The notes: generated from the sequence alone by a model not told the origin. 64,000 nucleotides of DNA from Crinalium sp049646245 (GCA_049646245.1 JBARVL010000027.1:1-64000); one strand, 5' to 3'. Positions 1-7,810 are shown, counted from the stretch's first letter. Made by a program: numbers and translations.

Positions 1-128
1 ACCGTAGGGCATACGGGATTTCAAGCTTGTGGAGAGAGAGTAAGACTACTTGGTGCTTGCATCAAAAGCATTTCTCGATGAAGCAAGAATCTCCAGTCAC
101 AGCGCAAGCTTGACGGGAGAGTGTCAAC
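1..128 (+). mobile_element. Solo IS605-type right end with tnpB 3' remnant (copy A)
   Basis: This stretch matches the last codons of the tnpB gene at 14626-15804 (VGHTG and QACGE are readable) and continues to the same GAGTGTCAA right end. The reading frame then stops early. It is almost identical, in inverted orientation, to 48074-48201. The left side is cut by the window edge. The region corresponds to where a TnpB guide (omega/reRNA) scaffold would lie, so it is either a decayed insertion or an orphan guide-RNA locus. Confidence 0.7.
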
Positions 129-501
129 TAGGCTTTTTAACCAAAAGTCTAGATAGATGCCAGAAGACCCTTCCATCCTTTTTTATTTTGAATCTACTAC
201 CTGTTTTGCCCCATTCCTGGGGGAGTGGGGAGGGATGGGGGATGTTCTCCTTGAATTTCCCATTCAAGGAGTAAGTAACGAGTTCTTCCGTCTCTAGGCA
301 TTTAGCGTAGAGATAGGGAACATAGCATTGTTCTCCTCCATAAGTATAGTGTTCTCGTCCTCCAGCACCGTTAGAGCGCCACTCAGGTTCCATGTCTTGG
401 CTTGCGCCAAGAAGCTTAAAAGTTTGATTTGAAATTTCCTCGCGGATCTCTTGCCCACCGAGAAATCTTCCAGTCACCATTGTCGTAAATGTTAAGTGCA
501 T
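124..501 (-). CDS. Hypothetical protein, C-terminus altered by insertions
   Basis: This 125-residue protein is not recognised. The ATG at 501 follows an A-rich leader. The C-terminal third reads through a GC-rich REP-like stretch (about 196-238, translating as PHPSPLPQEWG). The stop lies exactly at the right end of the IS605 remnant, so the original C-terminus has probably been replaced. The gene is probably real at its N-terminal end, but the function is unknown. Confidence 0.5.
   Translation of the reverse strand: MHLTFTTMVTGRFLGGQEIREEISNQTFKLLGASQDMEPEWRSNGAGGREHYTYGGEQCYVPYLYAKCLETEELVTYSLNGKFKENIPHPSPLPQEWGKTGSRFKIKKDGRVFWHLSRLLVKKPS
196..240. repeat. GC-rich REP-like insertion inside a coding region
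   Basis: The run of C/G-rich sequence, CCCCATTCC followed by GGGGGAGTGGGGAGGG, resembles the short interspersed palindromic repeats common in cyanobacterial genomes. It keeps the surrounding frame open. A comparable block lies at 8824-8850 in the replication gene. Confidence 0.45.
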
Positions 502-565
502 TTTTTCTGCCTATACTTATATGTTTATTATAGCATTTTTAATATTAACAAACCTCTAAAATAGC

Positions 566-624
566 TAATTTAGCTTAAACTAATTTAGCTTAAACTAATT
601 TAGCTTAAACTAATTTAGGTAAAC
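566..624. repeat. 15-bp tandem repeat, about four copies
   Basis: TAATTTAGCTTAAAC is repeated exactly at 566-580, 581-595 and 596-610, followed by a degenerate fourth copy. The unit is AT-rich and contains the small palindrome TTTAGCTTAAA. It lies between two minus-strand genes, upstream of the 124-501 gene, so it may be a protein-binding array. Confidence 0.8.
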
Positions 625-625
625 A

Positions 626-660
626 AAAACCCCCTCACATATATGTGAGGGGGTTCTACT
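626..660 (-). terminator. Perfect-palindrome terminator
   Basis: AACCCCCTCACATA and its exact complement form a 14-bp stem with no mismatch. On the minus strand it is followed by a T-rich tract, which suits termination of the 673-975 gene. Confidence 0.8.
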
Positions 661-672
661 ATTCTTCCTTAC

Positions 673-975
673 CTAGAAGCGATTTATGCAATCCAAGTAA
701 TTACAAAAAGCGATCGCCTTCTGTGAAACAAGGGGGAAATGCCACCATTTCCTTACTTGATAGCAATTAGCCATTTTGCGTCGAACCTTCTCGATTCGAC
801 TTGCTTTTTTTATCGCCCATCGGACAAAACTAGCCTTATAAATATCTCCATCAAAAATGGAGAAGTCGTATCTTCCTCCGAAACGAGGTAATGCCCTGTA
901 AGCAACCTCGTAACAGGCTTCCAACGAAACTGCTAGAAAGATATCAGAAATAGAAGAATTTACTGGTACTAACAT
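673..975 (-). CDS. Hypothetical basic protein, 100 aa
   Basis: This small protein is not recognised. It has an excess of Lys and Arg in its middle (RWAIKKASRIEKVRRK) and no clear membrane segment. The start is supported by an AAGGAG ribosome-binding site six bases before the ATG at 975. A TGATACAGT-like extended -10 sits about 40 bp upstream, and a strong terminator follows the gene, so it looks monocistronic. Confidence 0.6.
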   Translation of the reverse strand: MLVPVNSSISDIFLAVSLEACYEVAYRALPRFGGRYDFSIFDGDIYKASFVRWAIKKASRIEKVRRKMANCYQVRKWWHFPLVSQKAIAFCNYLDCINRF

Positions 976-1121
976 TTAAGCTCCTTGGGCTTATTGTTCT
1001 GTAGTACTACTGTATCACAATTTGTTTTACACGACAACATTGAAATTAAAAAAAAGTTAAATTCTCAATATATTATTTTAAGATTGTGATAGCATATCAT
1101 TAAACAAACTTAAGGAAAAAT

Positions 1122-1862
1122 ATGACTTGGAGTATAGACATCAAGGGTTTTCATGCACACAAGCGTAGCAAAGACGATATCTGGTTTACTGCGATCGCAC
1201 CTGTTTGGACGCAGTACGCGAAACAGTACAACCTACGTCCAGTCAATCACGTAAAACTGCAAGGTGTAACGTTTCTTTCATACGATTACTGGAATCTTAG
1301 CGGTAGGGACTGGCATCCCGAAAATCCTTTTTATCAAGAAAAATGGATTGAAATACATCCGGCTATCTGCAAGTGGAGAATTAACGAGCATGGCGAGTAC
1401 GTCATTGATAGCAGACAAAAAATAGACGATAGGTGGCGATATTTCGTACCAGCAGAACAGTTACTTCCACTACTTGAGGCAAACATTACGTATCGGTCAA
1501 ACGACCGCGAAAACAATCCCAAAGGGTTCCTAGTATGCGGTAAAGAATGCGGCTTAATCCTGCCTATTCAAAGGCAGTTTGTACCGACATCACTGCCCAC
1601 TTCCTACCCTCGACTAGCTCAGTCCTTTGTAAATCGCTTTACATCTAAAACTGCTAACTTCGGCGAATGGTTTAGCGACTGGGTAGGTACTTATCGTGCG
1701 GAACTGTCAAAGGTTGGAAATTTCACCAAGTCAGTAAAAGAGTATTGGGAAACCAAGCCTGAAAACGTCTTGGTCGCCGAGAACGATTCTCAAGGAAACT
1801 TCGTTATCTACAATCAAGAAAAATGGCAGGAGTTGATAACTCCCTCGCCAGAAGAAGCTTAA
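1122..1862 (+). CDS. Hypothetical protein, 246 aa
   Basis: This soluble protein rich in Trp and Tyr is not recognised. The ATG at 1122 is preceded by an AAGG ribosome-binding site, and an AT-rich promoter region lies around 1085-1105. HIP1-type GCGATCGCAC occurs in the N-terminal region, typical of cyanobacterial DNA. The gene ends in its own terminator and appears monocistronic. Confidence 0.6.
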   Translation: MTWSIDIKGFHAHKRSKDDIWFTAIAPVWTQYAKQYNLRPVNHVKLQGVTFLSYDYWNLSGRDWHPENPFYQEKWIEIHPAICKWRINEHGEYVIDSRQKIDDRWRYFVPAEQLLPLLEANITYRSNDRENNPKGFLVCGKECGLILPIQRQFVPTSLPTSYPRLAQSFVNRFTSKTANFGEWFSDWVGTYRAELSKVGNFTKSVKEYWETKPENVLVAENDSQGNFVIYNQEKWQELITPSPEEA

Positions 1863-1863
1863 C

Positions 1864-1904
1864 AAAAAGCCGGAGATGCTTTAATCGCATCTCCGGCTTT
1901 TTTA
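1864..1904 (+). terminator. Rho-independent terminator
   Basis: AAAGCCGGAGATGC and GCATCTCCGGCTTT form a stem of about 14 bp around a 7-nt loop, followed by a T run. It ends the 1122-1862 gene. Confidence 0.85.
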
Positions 1905-1905
1905 T

Positions 1906-1914
1906 TGATATACT
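1906..1914 (+). promoter_or_regulatory. Extended -10 promoter TGATATACT
   Basis: TGATATACT is the window-wide extended -10 motif (TG, one base, TATACT). It sits about 30 bp upstream of the ATG at 1943. Confidence 0.5.
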
Positions 1915-1942
1915 ATAAACACCCTCTACAATAACCCGATTT

Positions 1943-2284
1943 ATGAGCGGAAGAGATGTTACCGAAAATACCAGAAACTATTCTGGTATCGAGTTTACGC
2001 TTGGAGAAAACGAATCTCAGTATTACTGGGAAACAACCCATAAAGAAGTGTATTACTGTGTCTTGCAACCCAAGAAAGCCTATCCGGACTACTGGGCGAT
2101 TATCGCCATAAAAGGCGATCGCAGTAAACCGCTTAATACAGCAACACGCAGTACTAGCGGTCAAATAGTAGAAGCCGATCCTTTGTATACGGAGGCTGAA
2201 CTGCCATGTTACGAATGGCTGCAACGCTTAGGGGCTTGGTTGAAAAAGGGACACTCTGCATTCGAGGAAACCAATGTCGCTTGA
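1943..2284 (+). CDS. Hypothetical protein, paralogue of the next gene
   Basis: This 113-residue protein aligns along its whole length with the first half of the downstream protein: GI-F-ENES, YYWE or CYWE, a VxY motif, W-IIA, and EWLQRL-AWLKKG near the end. The two are therefore tandem duplicates. The reading frame overlaps the next gene by 11 bp, which suggests translational coupling. No function is recognised. Confidence 0.6.
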   Translation: MSGRDVTENTRNYSGIEFTLGENESQYYWETTHKEVYYCVLQPKKAYPDYWAIIAIKGDRSKPLNTATRSTSGQIVEADPLYTEAELPCYEWLQRLGAWLKKGHSAFEETNVA

Positions 2285-2936
2285 TACAGAACAAAAAACA
2301 TACTCAGGCATCGTTTTCACCTATAACGAAAACGAGTCATTGTGCTACTGGGAAGTCGTTCATAAGGATGTGACGTACCAGGTAACAAGGAAGAGAGATA
2401 TTTTTCCCTCTCGATGGGTGATTATTTGCCGACTAGGAGTTGCTTGCCGATCGCTTAGTGCATCAATAATTGGAATAGGTGACGACGGCATCGACAGGAA
2501 ACAACTGTTCTCAAAAGGTACGGTTCCTGTTGGTATGTGGCTAGAAAGGCTAGCTGAGTGGTTGCAACAAGGAAATTGTGCTTACCAACCCAAAGTAATA
2601 ACCGAAAACGAGAAAGAAGCTTGGGCGATCGCATCCGATAGAAAACTTCTACGGCAGCGATTCAAAGAAACCATTTCCATTATGTACTCGCAAGATGCTA
2701 AAAGATTTCGCACAGGCTGGAAGCTTGACTTCAAAGCCAAAACGCTAATTTCAGCAGACGGCGGGTTAACACTGGAATGGAGGCTAAGAGAAGATCCGAA
2801 CAAACCGGAGTCCTACCACAACCAGCAAACGTCAAGGGGTGTTGTTTTACTTTTCAACAATCGTCCTACCAAAGAGCAAATCCAAGAAGCACAGCTAGAC
2901 ATTGCGCGTCAAAAAGTAACGAAGGCTTTCGAGTAA
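2274..2936 (+). CDS. Hypothetical protein, paralogue plus extra domain, 220 aa
   Basis: Residues 1-105 repeat the fold of the preceding gene (GIVF, ENES, YWE, WLERLAEWLQQG). Residues from about 115 on form an extra domain of unknown type, with a long basic stretch. The ATG at 2274 lies inside the upstream gene. The pair forms an operon, and 2950-3483 may be a third member. Confidence 0.6.
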   Translation: MSLDTEQKTYSGIVFTYNENESLCYWEVVHKDVTYQVTRKRDIFPSRWVIICRLGVACRSLSASIIGIGDDGIDRKQLFSKGTVPVGMWLERLAEWLQQGNCAYQPKVITENEKEAWAIASDRKLLRQRFKETISIMYSQDAKRFRTGWKLDFKAKTLISADGGLTLEWRLREDPNKPESYHNQQTSRGVVLLFNNRPTKEQIQEAQLDIARQKVTKAFE

Positions 2937-2949
2937 TAAGAGGTTAATC

Positions 2950-3483
2950 GTGGACAACAAATTAAACATTCCGATGATTCAGGCTATTCAAGCTGCGATC
3001 ACAGAAGAATCAGACTCTTTCGATATGCGAAACTGGTATGACGACGGTGCGTTGTTCCGCCAAGAAAATTGTGGAACATCCCTGTGCATCGGTGGCTACA
3101 CCATTCACTTCGCCATTACAAAACCAGAGTTGGCAAAAGGAGAACTGGACTGGCACTACAAGCAACACGTAGAAAATGTAAAAGACGACTACCTCAAGCT
3201 TAACCACGACGGCTCTCTTACGGCAGTAACGGCAGCTAAAATACTGAACCTGCCCTCCGATCAATTTGACGACGAAGAAGCTGTCGAACTTTTCGACGCT
3301 AACTGTTGGCCAGAACCCTTTAAAACAGAATACGAAAAAGCGGAATATGAACTCTTTGACTGGAAGGTTAAAAAAAGAGACGGTCAATCTGTCGATATGG
3401 CAGAAAAACAGCATATATTTCGCAAAGAAACGGCACAGATCGCGATCGCTAGATTACAGCATCTAATTGATTTCGGTTCTTAA
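2950..3483 (+). CDS. Uncharacterised CGTxxCIGG-type protein
   Basis: This 177-residue protein has a CGTSLCIGGY motif at about residues 42-51 and a later LFDANCWPEPF segment. The combination recalls a widespread uncharacterised phage and actinobacterial family (C-G-T-x-x-C-I-A/G-G then L-F and W-P). The GTG start at 2950 follows AAGAGG at a good distance and lies 13 bp after the previous gene, so it is the last gene of that operon. Function unknown. Confidence 0.6.
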   Translation: MDNKLNIPMIQAIQAAITEESDSFDMRNWYDDGALFRQENCGTSLCIGGYTIHFAITKPELAKGELDWHYKQHVENVKDDYLKLNHDGSLTAVTAAKILNLPSDQFDDEEAVELFDANCWPEPFKTEYEKAEYELFDWKVKKRDGQSVDMAEKQHIFRKETAQIAIARLQHLIDFGS

Positions 3484-3519
3484 TTGACACTCCCGTCGCT
3501 TCAGCGCGGGGAGTGTCAA
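3484..3519. mobile_element. Solo IS605-type right-end hairpin (copy E)
   Basis: TTGACACTCCC and GGGAGTGTCAA flank CGCTTCAGCG. The same loop and right arm occur at the end of the intact tnpB element (15805-15842). Here only the terminal hairpin remains, just after the stop codon of the 2950 gene, and it may act as a terminator. Confidence 0.6.
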
Positions 3520-3524
3520 AAAAA

Positions 3525-3556
3525 CAACGTATTGATCAACACGTTGTTTTTTTTAT
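3525..3556 (+). terminator. Terminator formed by the recurrent palindrome (site 1)
   Basis: CAACGTATTGATCAACACGTTG followed by a long T run is a variant of the 22-bp palindrome found at eight other places in the window. It lies downstream of the 1943-3483 operon. Confidence 0.7.
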
Positions 3557-3603
3557 CAATAGGCAATTAGTTAAAATAAACCTAAATATTATACGGCAAG
3601 CAA

Positions 3604-4521
3604 TTGGAAACTCAAGTTAACTGCATAATTGTCCAGCTTCAAATTCAGGCAATACTACTAACCTTGTCCGCTATTAAAAATGCTAAGTTTGAGAAACAAG
3701 TTAAGCGAGATGTTCTGGGACGCTTTGCGGAAAAGGTAGCTAATTCCCCCGACGGTAAGGAACAGGTCAAGGCATTAGTCAATCAAGGATTAATCCGAGA
3801 TCCTGAATTAGCATCAACGCTAATTTTTTTAGTAAATCAGTTTGATCTGCCTGTACTAAGCGAAGGTCTTAAATTAGGAGCAGGGGCTAGCCCAGAAATT
3901 CAAGACAAAACAATCAGGGATTCCGCTAGGGCAGCTAAGGGTATAAAGAATACGTTAAAAACGATAAATACAACAGAGCCACTAATTGAAAAAGGCAGAG
4001 AGGCTGAAAAAAGATACAAGCACGAACTCGAAAAAATGAAAGCCCTGGAGGGTGAAACCGAACCTATTCAACAAATTGCCCGAATTACGGCGATCGCTGC
4101 TGAAGTGGGGTCGTCAATAGCTGTAATGTCCGCGCTTAATTATTCTGTTGCTGCTTTTTTTGGAGAGGCTACATTAACATCATTGATGACAAGCTTAAAT
4201 AAAACCCTGGCGCAAAAAGCAGCCATATCAACAACCAAAAACATACTTGAGATGTCTAGCCTTGACGAAGATTTTTACAACTTCCTGGGGTTTTCCGTAG
4301 GAGTAGCCATAGGGAAAGCCTACCGTGAATGCGTTGATGTCGCTCCTGAAAAACTTTCGCCCGAAATGAGAACTAACATGGAATTCCTGGCAAAGGAAAT
4401 GGATAGGGTTGTATCTGAGGCGGGTGAAGACTTCTCTGCAACTGATCCAGGAACAGAAAGCCAGTTCTCGGAATCATCGAAAAAAACTATAAAAGGGCTT
4501 AGTAAAGCTGTAAAAGGCTAA
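3604..4521 (+). CDS. Leader-family protein 1 (candidate virion cargo)
   Basis: This 305-residue protein has a hydrophobic N-terminus (about 12-25), then K/R-rich sequence ending in RDVLGRFAEK (about 37-46). It next has a helical region and a long hydrophobic segment around 155-205. The region from LEGETEPIQQ onward aligns with LENETEAVQQ in the 44287 gene, so the two are paralogues. The RDxxGRFA motif is frequent in phage head-associated and cargo proteins. The TTG start at 3604 is the weakest point, but the leader pattern supports it. Enzymatic function is not visible. Confidence 0.55.
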   Translation: METQVNCIIVQLQIQAILLTLSAIKNAKFEKQVKRDVLGRFAEKVANSPDGKEQVKALVNQGLIRDPELASTLIFLVNQFDLPVLSEGLKLGAGASPEIQDKTIRDSARAAKGIKNTLKTINTTEPLIEKGREAEKRYKHELEKMKALEGETEPIQQIARITAIAAEVGSSIAVMSALNYSVAAFFGEATLTSLMTSLNKTLAQKAAISTTKNILEMSSLDEDFYNFLGFSVGVAIGKAYRECVDVAPEKLSPEMRTNMEFLAKEMDRVVSEAGEDFSATDPGTESQFSESSKKTIKGLSKAVKG

Positions 4522-4560
4522 TCTTATATAAAAACAATGAAATTCGGTTCGTAAATAAAA

Positions 4561-4597
4561 AACCAACGTGTTGATCAACACGTTGGTTTTTTTATAA
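4561..4597. terminator. Bidirectional terminator made by the recurrent palindrome (site 2)
   Basis: AACC-AACGTGTTGATCAACACGTT-GGTT is a perfect palindrome with an A run on the left and a T run on the right. It lies between the converging genes 3604-4521 and 4605-5390 and should stop transcription from both sides. Confidence 0.8.
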
Positions 4598-4604
4598 AGT
4601 AAAC

Positions 4605-5390
4605 CTAAGAATAATCACCTAAAGCTGTACGTTCATTGGTCGCACAGAAACTAATTGAGCAATCGGCAGCATTTACGTCCAATCCATTGCCCAAAGAGAG
4701 TGATACCTGCCAATACTTTTCGTCATCGGGGAGTGTTGGTACTGATCTAGAGGTATCAAACCCCTGCCGTTCCATCTCAGAGGGTGAGATGTAAGTAACT
4801 TCCTCGAAAATATCAGCCCATTGATGAAAAGGAAGTAGTGCCTTCACTTCATCAACCGAACCCTGCTTCCATCCATCGGGAGTACACCTGTAAATTCTAA
4901 GTTGGTTTTTAGTAACGTGTTGTGACCAGTAAGTAAATAATTTCATTTTCCACTGGTTTAGGACAATTAAATCTTCGGGTATTAAAACCAGTTCATCACT
5001 CACCCAGGGGTGGCAAATAAGTTGATCTCCCAAGCTTGTCTTAAGTTCTTGTAAACCACTAATATTGTGCTTGCGCTGTATATTCCAAACTCTTTCTGCT
5101 TTTGCGTGATAATGATCAATTACTGCGAAAAAAGCTTTCTTCGCCTCCTGGAACCCTTCCAACGTAAGAGGCATTTGAGACAACTCTGCTACCGACACGT
5201 CAAAGAACGATGCCTCTAGTGCAAGTCTTGTTTCACTACTTCCGCATCCATTGATAACATTAACGATGTTTTCCATTCCATGCAAAGCAGCTAGAGTAAC
5301 AACCCTCTCACTGTCCTTAACCTTTTCATCTCTAAGCTTGTCAATTTTATCCAGTGCAGTAATTAGCCTTTCCTTAGTTATTTTTTTCAT
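4605..5390 (-). CDS. Hypothetical protein, about 261 aa
   Basis: This protein is not recognised. It has a charged, probably helical N-terminus (KKITKERLITALDKIDKLRDEK). The preferred start is the ATG at 5390, with GGGG a few bases upstream, rather than the TTG at 5402. An AATGATATAC motif upstream on the minus strand fits the common promoter type. The gene converges on a bidirectional terminator. Confidence 0.55.
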   Translation of the reverse strand: MKKITKERLITALDKIDKLRDEKVKDSERVVTLAALHGMENIVNVINGCGSSETRLALEASFFDVSVAELSQMPLTLEGFQEAKKAFFAVIDHYHAKAERVWNIQRKHNISGLQELKTSLGDQLICHPWVSDELVLIPEDLIVLNQWKMKLFTYWSQHVTKNQLRIYRCTPDGWKQGSVDEVKALLPFHQWADIFEEVTYISPSEMERQGFDTSRSVPTLPDDEKYWQVSLSLGNGLDVNAADCSISFCATNERTALGDYS

Positions 5391-5468
5391 TTTATGCCCC
5401 AAAGCACAATTGACTTAATTATCTTACAATATCTTGTATATCATTGTTAATAACACCGTAGGTACTAC

Positions 5469-5918
5469 ATGACCATTAGAAATGAACTGAACCAACTCAG
5501 CGAAAAGCTTTGTCGATGCACTGGCTTTACAGTACCAGCAGGTTTTGACTTCTTCAGTTCTGACAATCCCCGCGCCCAGCAGGTCTATAGAATGGCTGAG
5601 ATCGCGTGGGAGCATTTCAAGGGCGATAGTCCTGACCATGCCGAAGACTACGCAGAAAAAGAAGAAGAAAACGCAGAAGTTGCGGAATCCAAGCCATATA
5701 AAAAGCCTAAGTACGTAGCCCACATGGAGAAGTATTCTAGCGCTACCGATAAGTTTGAGCAAGATTACTGGCTATTCAAGGCTGGTTTAGCCAAAGGCGT
5801 TATCACTAAGCAGTTTACGTCTGTCTGTGGCAAAGGTGTTGGTTCGATAATGTTGTCTCAAGGTCAGCGTGAGACGATTTTGAGATTAATCTCGGAAAGC
5901 AATTCCAAGTTCCAGTAA
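5469..5918 (+). CDS. Hypothetical protein, 149 aa
   Basis: This protein is not recognised. It has a very acidic, Glu-rich middle (about residues 55-70, EDYAEKEEENAEVAESK) and a C-terminal basic part. The ATG at 5469 follows a short AGGT site. It is 20 bp upstream of the zinc-binding protein gene, so the two are probably co-transcribed. Confidence 0.55.
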   Translation: MTIRNELNQLSEKLCRCTGFTVPAGFDFFSSDNPRAQQVYRMAEIAWEHFKGDSPDHAEDYAEKEEENAEVAESKPYKKPKYVAHMEKYSSATDKFEQDYWLFKAGLAKGVITKQFTSVCGKGVGSIMLSQGQRETILRLISESNSKFQ

Positions 5919-5938
5919 TTTACGGAAGGAGCCTAACT

Positions 5939-6304
5939 ATGTGCGCCTGCGATGCGACCCCGCCCGACCTTTACAACTCAAAAATAGTCAAGGTTCGCAA
6001 GCCTCACAGGTGCTGTGAATGCGCCGTCCAAATAGAAAAAGGACAGGAATGCGAAAAAGTTGATGGGCTGTGGGAAGGCAGCTTTTCCACGTTGTACACT
6101 TGTCTACAATGCAAGGAACTGTGGGGCTATCTAGGGGAAAAAGAAATGGATTGCTGTATGGAACACGGCATCTTATACGAAGAAATTTTTGCACTTTTCC
6201 CGGAAGATGACGATGCTCAAGGCAGATACTGTGAATTTTACGCCTTAGAACTTCCTTGGCTCAAACCAAGGGTAGACGGAAGATTTCAGTTAGCCAAAAC
6301 CTAA
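5939..6304 (+). CDS. Small Cys-rich zinc-binding phage protein
   Basis: This 121-residue protein carries CxC at the start, then KPHRCCEC (about residues 21-28), GQECE and CLQC, and CC near 72. The pattern KxHRCxxC ... G..Y ... C..C is seen in small phage proteins with a treble-clef or zinc-ribbon fold. GGAAGGAG precedes the ATG at 5939 at ideal spacing. The role may be DNA or protein binding, but this is inference. Confidence 0.65.
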   Translation: MCACDATPPDLYNSKIVKVRKPHRCCECAVQIEKGQECEKVDGLWEGSFSTLYTCLQCKELWGYLGEKEMDCCMEHGILYEEIFALFPEDDDAQGRYCEFYALELPWLKPRVDGRFQLAKT

Positions 6305-6306
6305 AA

Positions 6307-6334
6307 ACAAGCCCCCTTTAAAAGGGGGGCTAAA
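6307..6334. terminator. Hairpin between converging genes
   Basis: AGCCCCCTTT and AAAGGGGGGCT form a GC-rich stem between the converging genes ending at 6304 and 6348. Confidence 0.6.
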
Positions 6335-6347
6335 TAATTAGGTCGCA

Positions 6348-6668
6348 CTAAACCTGATAAGTACCCTCGACTTCGCGTTTTTCTCTGTGCTTGGTACGCT
6401 CATTTAACGCTGAGATCGCTTCACGAAGTCTGGCGATCGCGATATCATTCTCGTGACAGGCGAATTTACCCGCCTGGTAAAACTCAAGTCGGTCAAGAGC
6501 AATTTTGACGACAGTTTCCACAAAAGCACCGTTAGGTTCTTCGCGGACATCGCCTCTACCGAGCGGGCCGTTTTGCCAACTAACAACAACTCCAGTACTT
6601 TGAGAAACACCGCCCATCGGATCGCCGTTTTCATCCGTAAAATGATGGGAGACGAATGACTGTTCCAT
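6348..6668 (-). CDS. tad1: Tad1-like cyclic-nucleotide sponge (anti-Thoeris/anti-CBASS)
   Basis: This protein of about 106 residues has a beta-rich N-terminal half containing SWQNGPLGRG and EPNGAF. A helical hairpin follows, with LDRLEFYQ, ENDIAIARL, LNERTKHRE and VEGTYQV. This architecture and these motifs match my memory of the Acb2/Tad1 family, in which Tad1 binds signalling cyclic ADP-ribose derivatives and cyclic nucleotides to block Thoeris and CBASS defence. The ATG at 6668, with AGG upstream, is preferred over the TTG at 6689. The gene lies just beyond the right end of the IS605 remnant, which may affect its expression. Confidence 0.7.
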   Translation of the reverse strand: MEQSFVSHHFTDENGDPMGGVSQSTGVVVSWQNGPLGRGDVREEPNGAFVETVVKIALDRLEFYQAGKFACHENDIAIARLREAISALNERTKHREKREVEGTYQV

Positions 6669-6698
6669 AAAACAAAACCTTATTTTCAATACCAGTTT

Positions 6699-7146
6699 GA
6701 CACTCCCCAGCCTAAAGGCGTGGGAATTCTTAATTCATCGACTGACCTTCAAGCACCATGTCCTGCGGCAGTCCTTAAACCTTTCAACCGTACAATAGTA
6801 CAAATTGACGAGTCTAATTCACAGTAACCCCAGAGGGTCTATCTCCAAAAGCGTACTAGGATACAAACCTAGAGTTCGGGTATGCCCTACCCTACTTAAA
6901 AAAAATAAAAAATTGTTTGTTTTTACTGGTTTAAGGATGCGTTGATCCTTTAGCTGTTTTAAGAGTTTTCGCCACTCTGCGCCCCCCTGTTTATACCTAA
7001 AAGTGTGTCTTAACTGTTTCACAATGGTAAAGGAGTTTAACCTTGACTACTTTAGCATACTACAAATACCAGCAATTCCTAATTTTTAGGGAGGGCTTTA
7101 AGAAGTTAAAACCGCCCTAGAAGGACGGGGTTTCAAACCCAATTCC
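6699..7146 (-). mobile_element. Degenerate IS605-type element (copy B)
   Basis: On the minus strand the left end (7146-7108) has GAATTGGGTTT, CCCCGTCCTT and GGGCGG, as in the left end of the intact tnpB element at 14510-14557. The right part (6893-6699) begins GGTAGGGCATACCCG, the tnpB 3' end, and finishes GGGGAGTGTCAA. Nearly all of tnpB is missing. This is either a decayed insertion or a small non-autonomous derivative that keeps the guide-RNA scaffold region. Confidence 0.6.
6819..7022 (-). CDS. Small ORF inside degenerate element, doubtful
   Basis: This 67-codon reading frame contains RVGHTRTLG, the echo of the TnpB C-terminal VGHTG, in its second half. Its first half is basic and unrecognised. 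It may be an unexpressed remnant fused with unrelated sequence. Confidence 0.25.
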   Translation of the reverse strand: MKQLRHTFRYKQGGAEWRKLLKQLKDQRILKPVKTNNFLFFLSRVGHTRTLGLYPSTLLEIDPLGLL

Positions 7147-7379
7147 CTGATAACATCGAACCAAACAAGTAGCCCATCGTAAGTTTCCCCTATTGGGCAT
7201 CCAGCCTCTACATATTTAGTCCAGGCTATCTCGTGCAACTTTTCAGCCTGAAGATAGAATTCCCTGGCAGCCGCAGTAATCTTAGAGATTAATTGTTGGG
7301 CTGCTCGAAATACTTGCTGCTGAGATTGCCGCAGTGATTCAAATACTCGTTTTGTACTTTCCGTAGAATTTTCATTCAT
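7098..7379 (-). CDS. Hypothetical helical protein, 93 aa
   Basis: This small Gln- and Ala-rich helical protein (SLRQSQQQVFRAAQQLISKI) is not recognised. Its last 13 residues (PRPSRAVLTS end) are encoded by the IS605 left-end-like sequence, so the natural C-terminus has been replaced. It is divergent from the 7496 gene, and the two share the intergenic operator region. Confidence 0.5.
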   Translation of the reverse strand: MNENSTESTKRVFESLRQSQQQVFRAAQQLISKITAAAREFYLQAEKLHEIAWTKYVEAGCPIGETYDGLLVWFDVIRELGLKPRPSRAVLTS

Positions 7380-7426
7380 TTCAATAGCAAATAGAGGTTT
7401 ATCACTCTATATATTATTCTCTGTTG

Positions 7427-7494
7427 TTTAGCATCCTACTGGATTACTAAACAACCGTGTTATTCTGTATTTAGTATCCTATTGAGTTGCTAAA
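7427..7494. promoter_or_regulatory. Two 25-bp operator-like inverted repeats
   Basis: TTTAGCATCC-TACTG-GATTACTAAA (7427-7451) and TTTAGTATCC-TATTG-AGTTGCTAAA (7470-7494) are two imperfect palindromes spaced 43 bp apart, the second touching the start of the 7496 gene. Their GGATTACTAA half resembles GGATTGACTAA in the iterons at 8319-8781. They are probably binding sites for the winged-helix protein or the initiator and would autoregulate the replication operon. Confidence 0.6.
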
Positions 7495-7495
7495 T

Positions 7496-7798
7496 ATGCC
7501 TAGATCGAACAGAACTTCTTACGCAGTTGGGCTAGGAGCCTTGATTTTAGCTGTTGACTTTAAAAGTCTTGAAATCGACAAAAGCAAATTACCTAGTCCC
7601 GTTATTTTAGCCTTGAACTTAAAGGACATACTCTCGGATTATGAATGGCATAACTCGGAGGAAATAGCCCAAGAACTTCACTCTAACCCTAGCTACATTC
7701 GACGCATTTTAGGAGATTTAAAAGAAGTATGGAACTTAGAAGCTAAACAGAAAAAAGGTTTTAGACTTCCACGCCCTGAAAACAACACATCCATTTAA
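7496..7798 (+). CDS. Small winged-helix DNA-binding protein
   Basis: This protein of about 100 residues has a C-terminal helix-turn-helix with wing: SEEIAQELHSNPSYIRRILGDL (split around residue 65), then a basic KQKKGFRLPRP tail. It resembles small Rrf2/MarR-like or plasmid copy-control repressors. The ATG at 7496 is preferred over the TTG at 7487. It overlaps the second operator repeat and lies 12 bp upstream of the initiator gene. I infer that it represses or assists replication initiation. Confidence 0.6.
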   Translation: MPRSNRTSYAVGLGALILAVDFKSLEIDKSKLPSPVILALNLKDILSDYEWHNSEEIAQELHSNPSYIRRILGDLKEVWNLEAKQKKGFRLPRPENNTSI

Positions 7799-7810
7799 AG
7801 GAGAATCCGA

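Noticed and set aside
566..624. CRISPR array
   Set aside because: The 15-bp units follow each other without spacers, and no cas gene is present.
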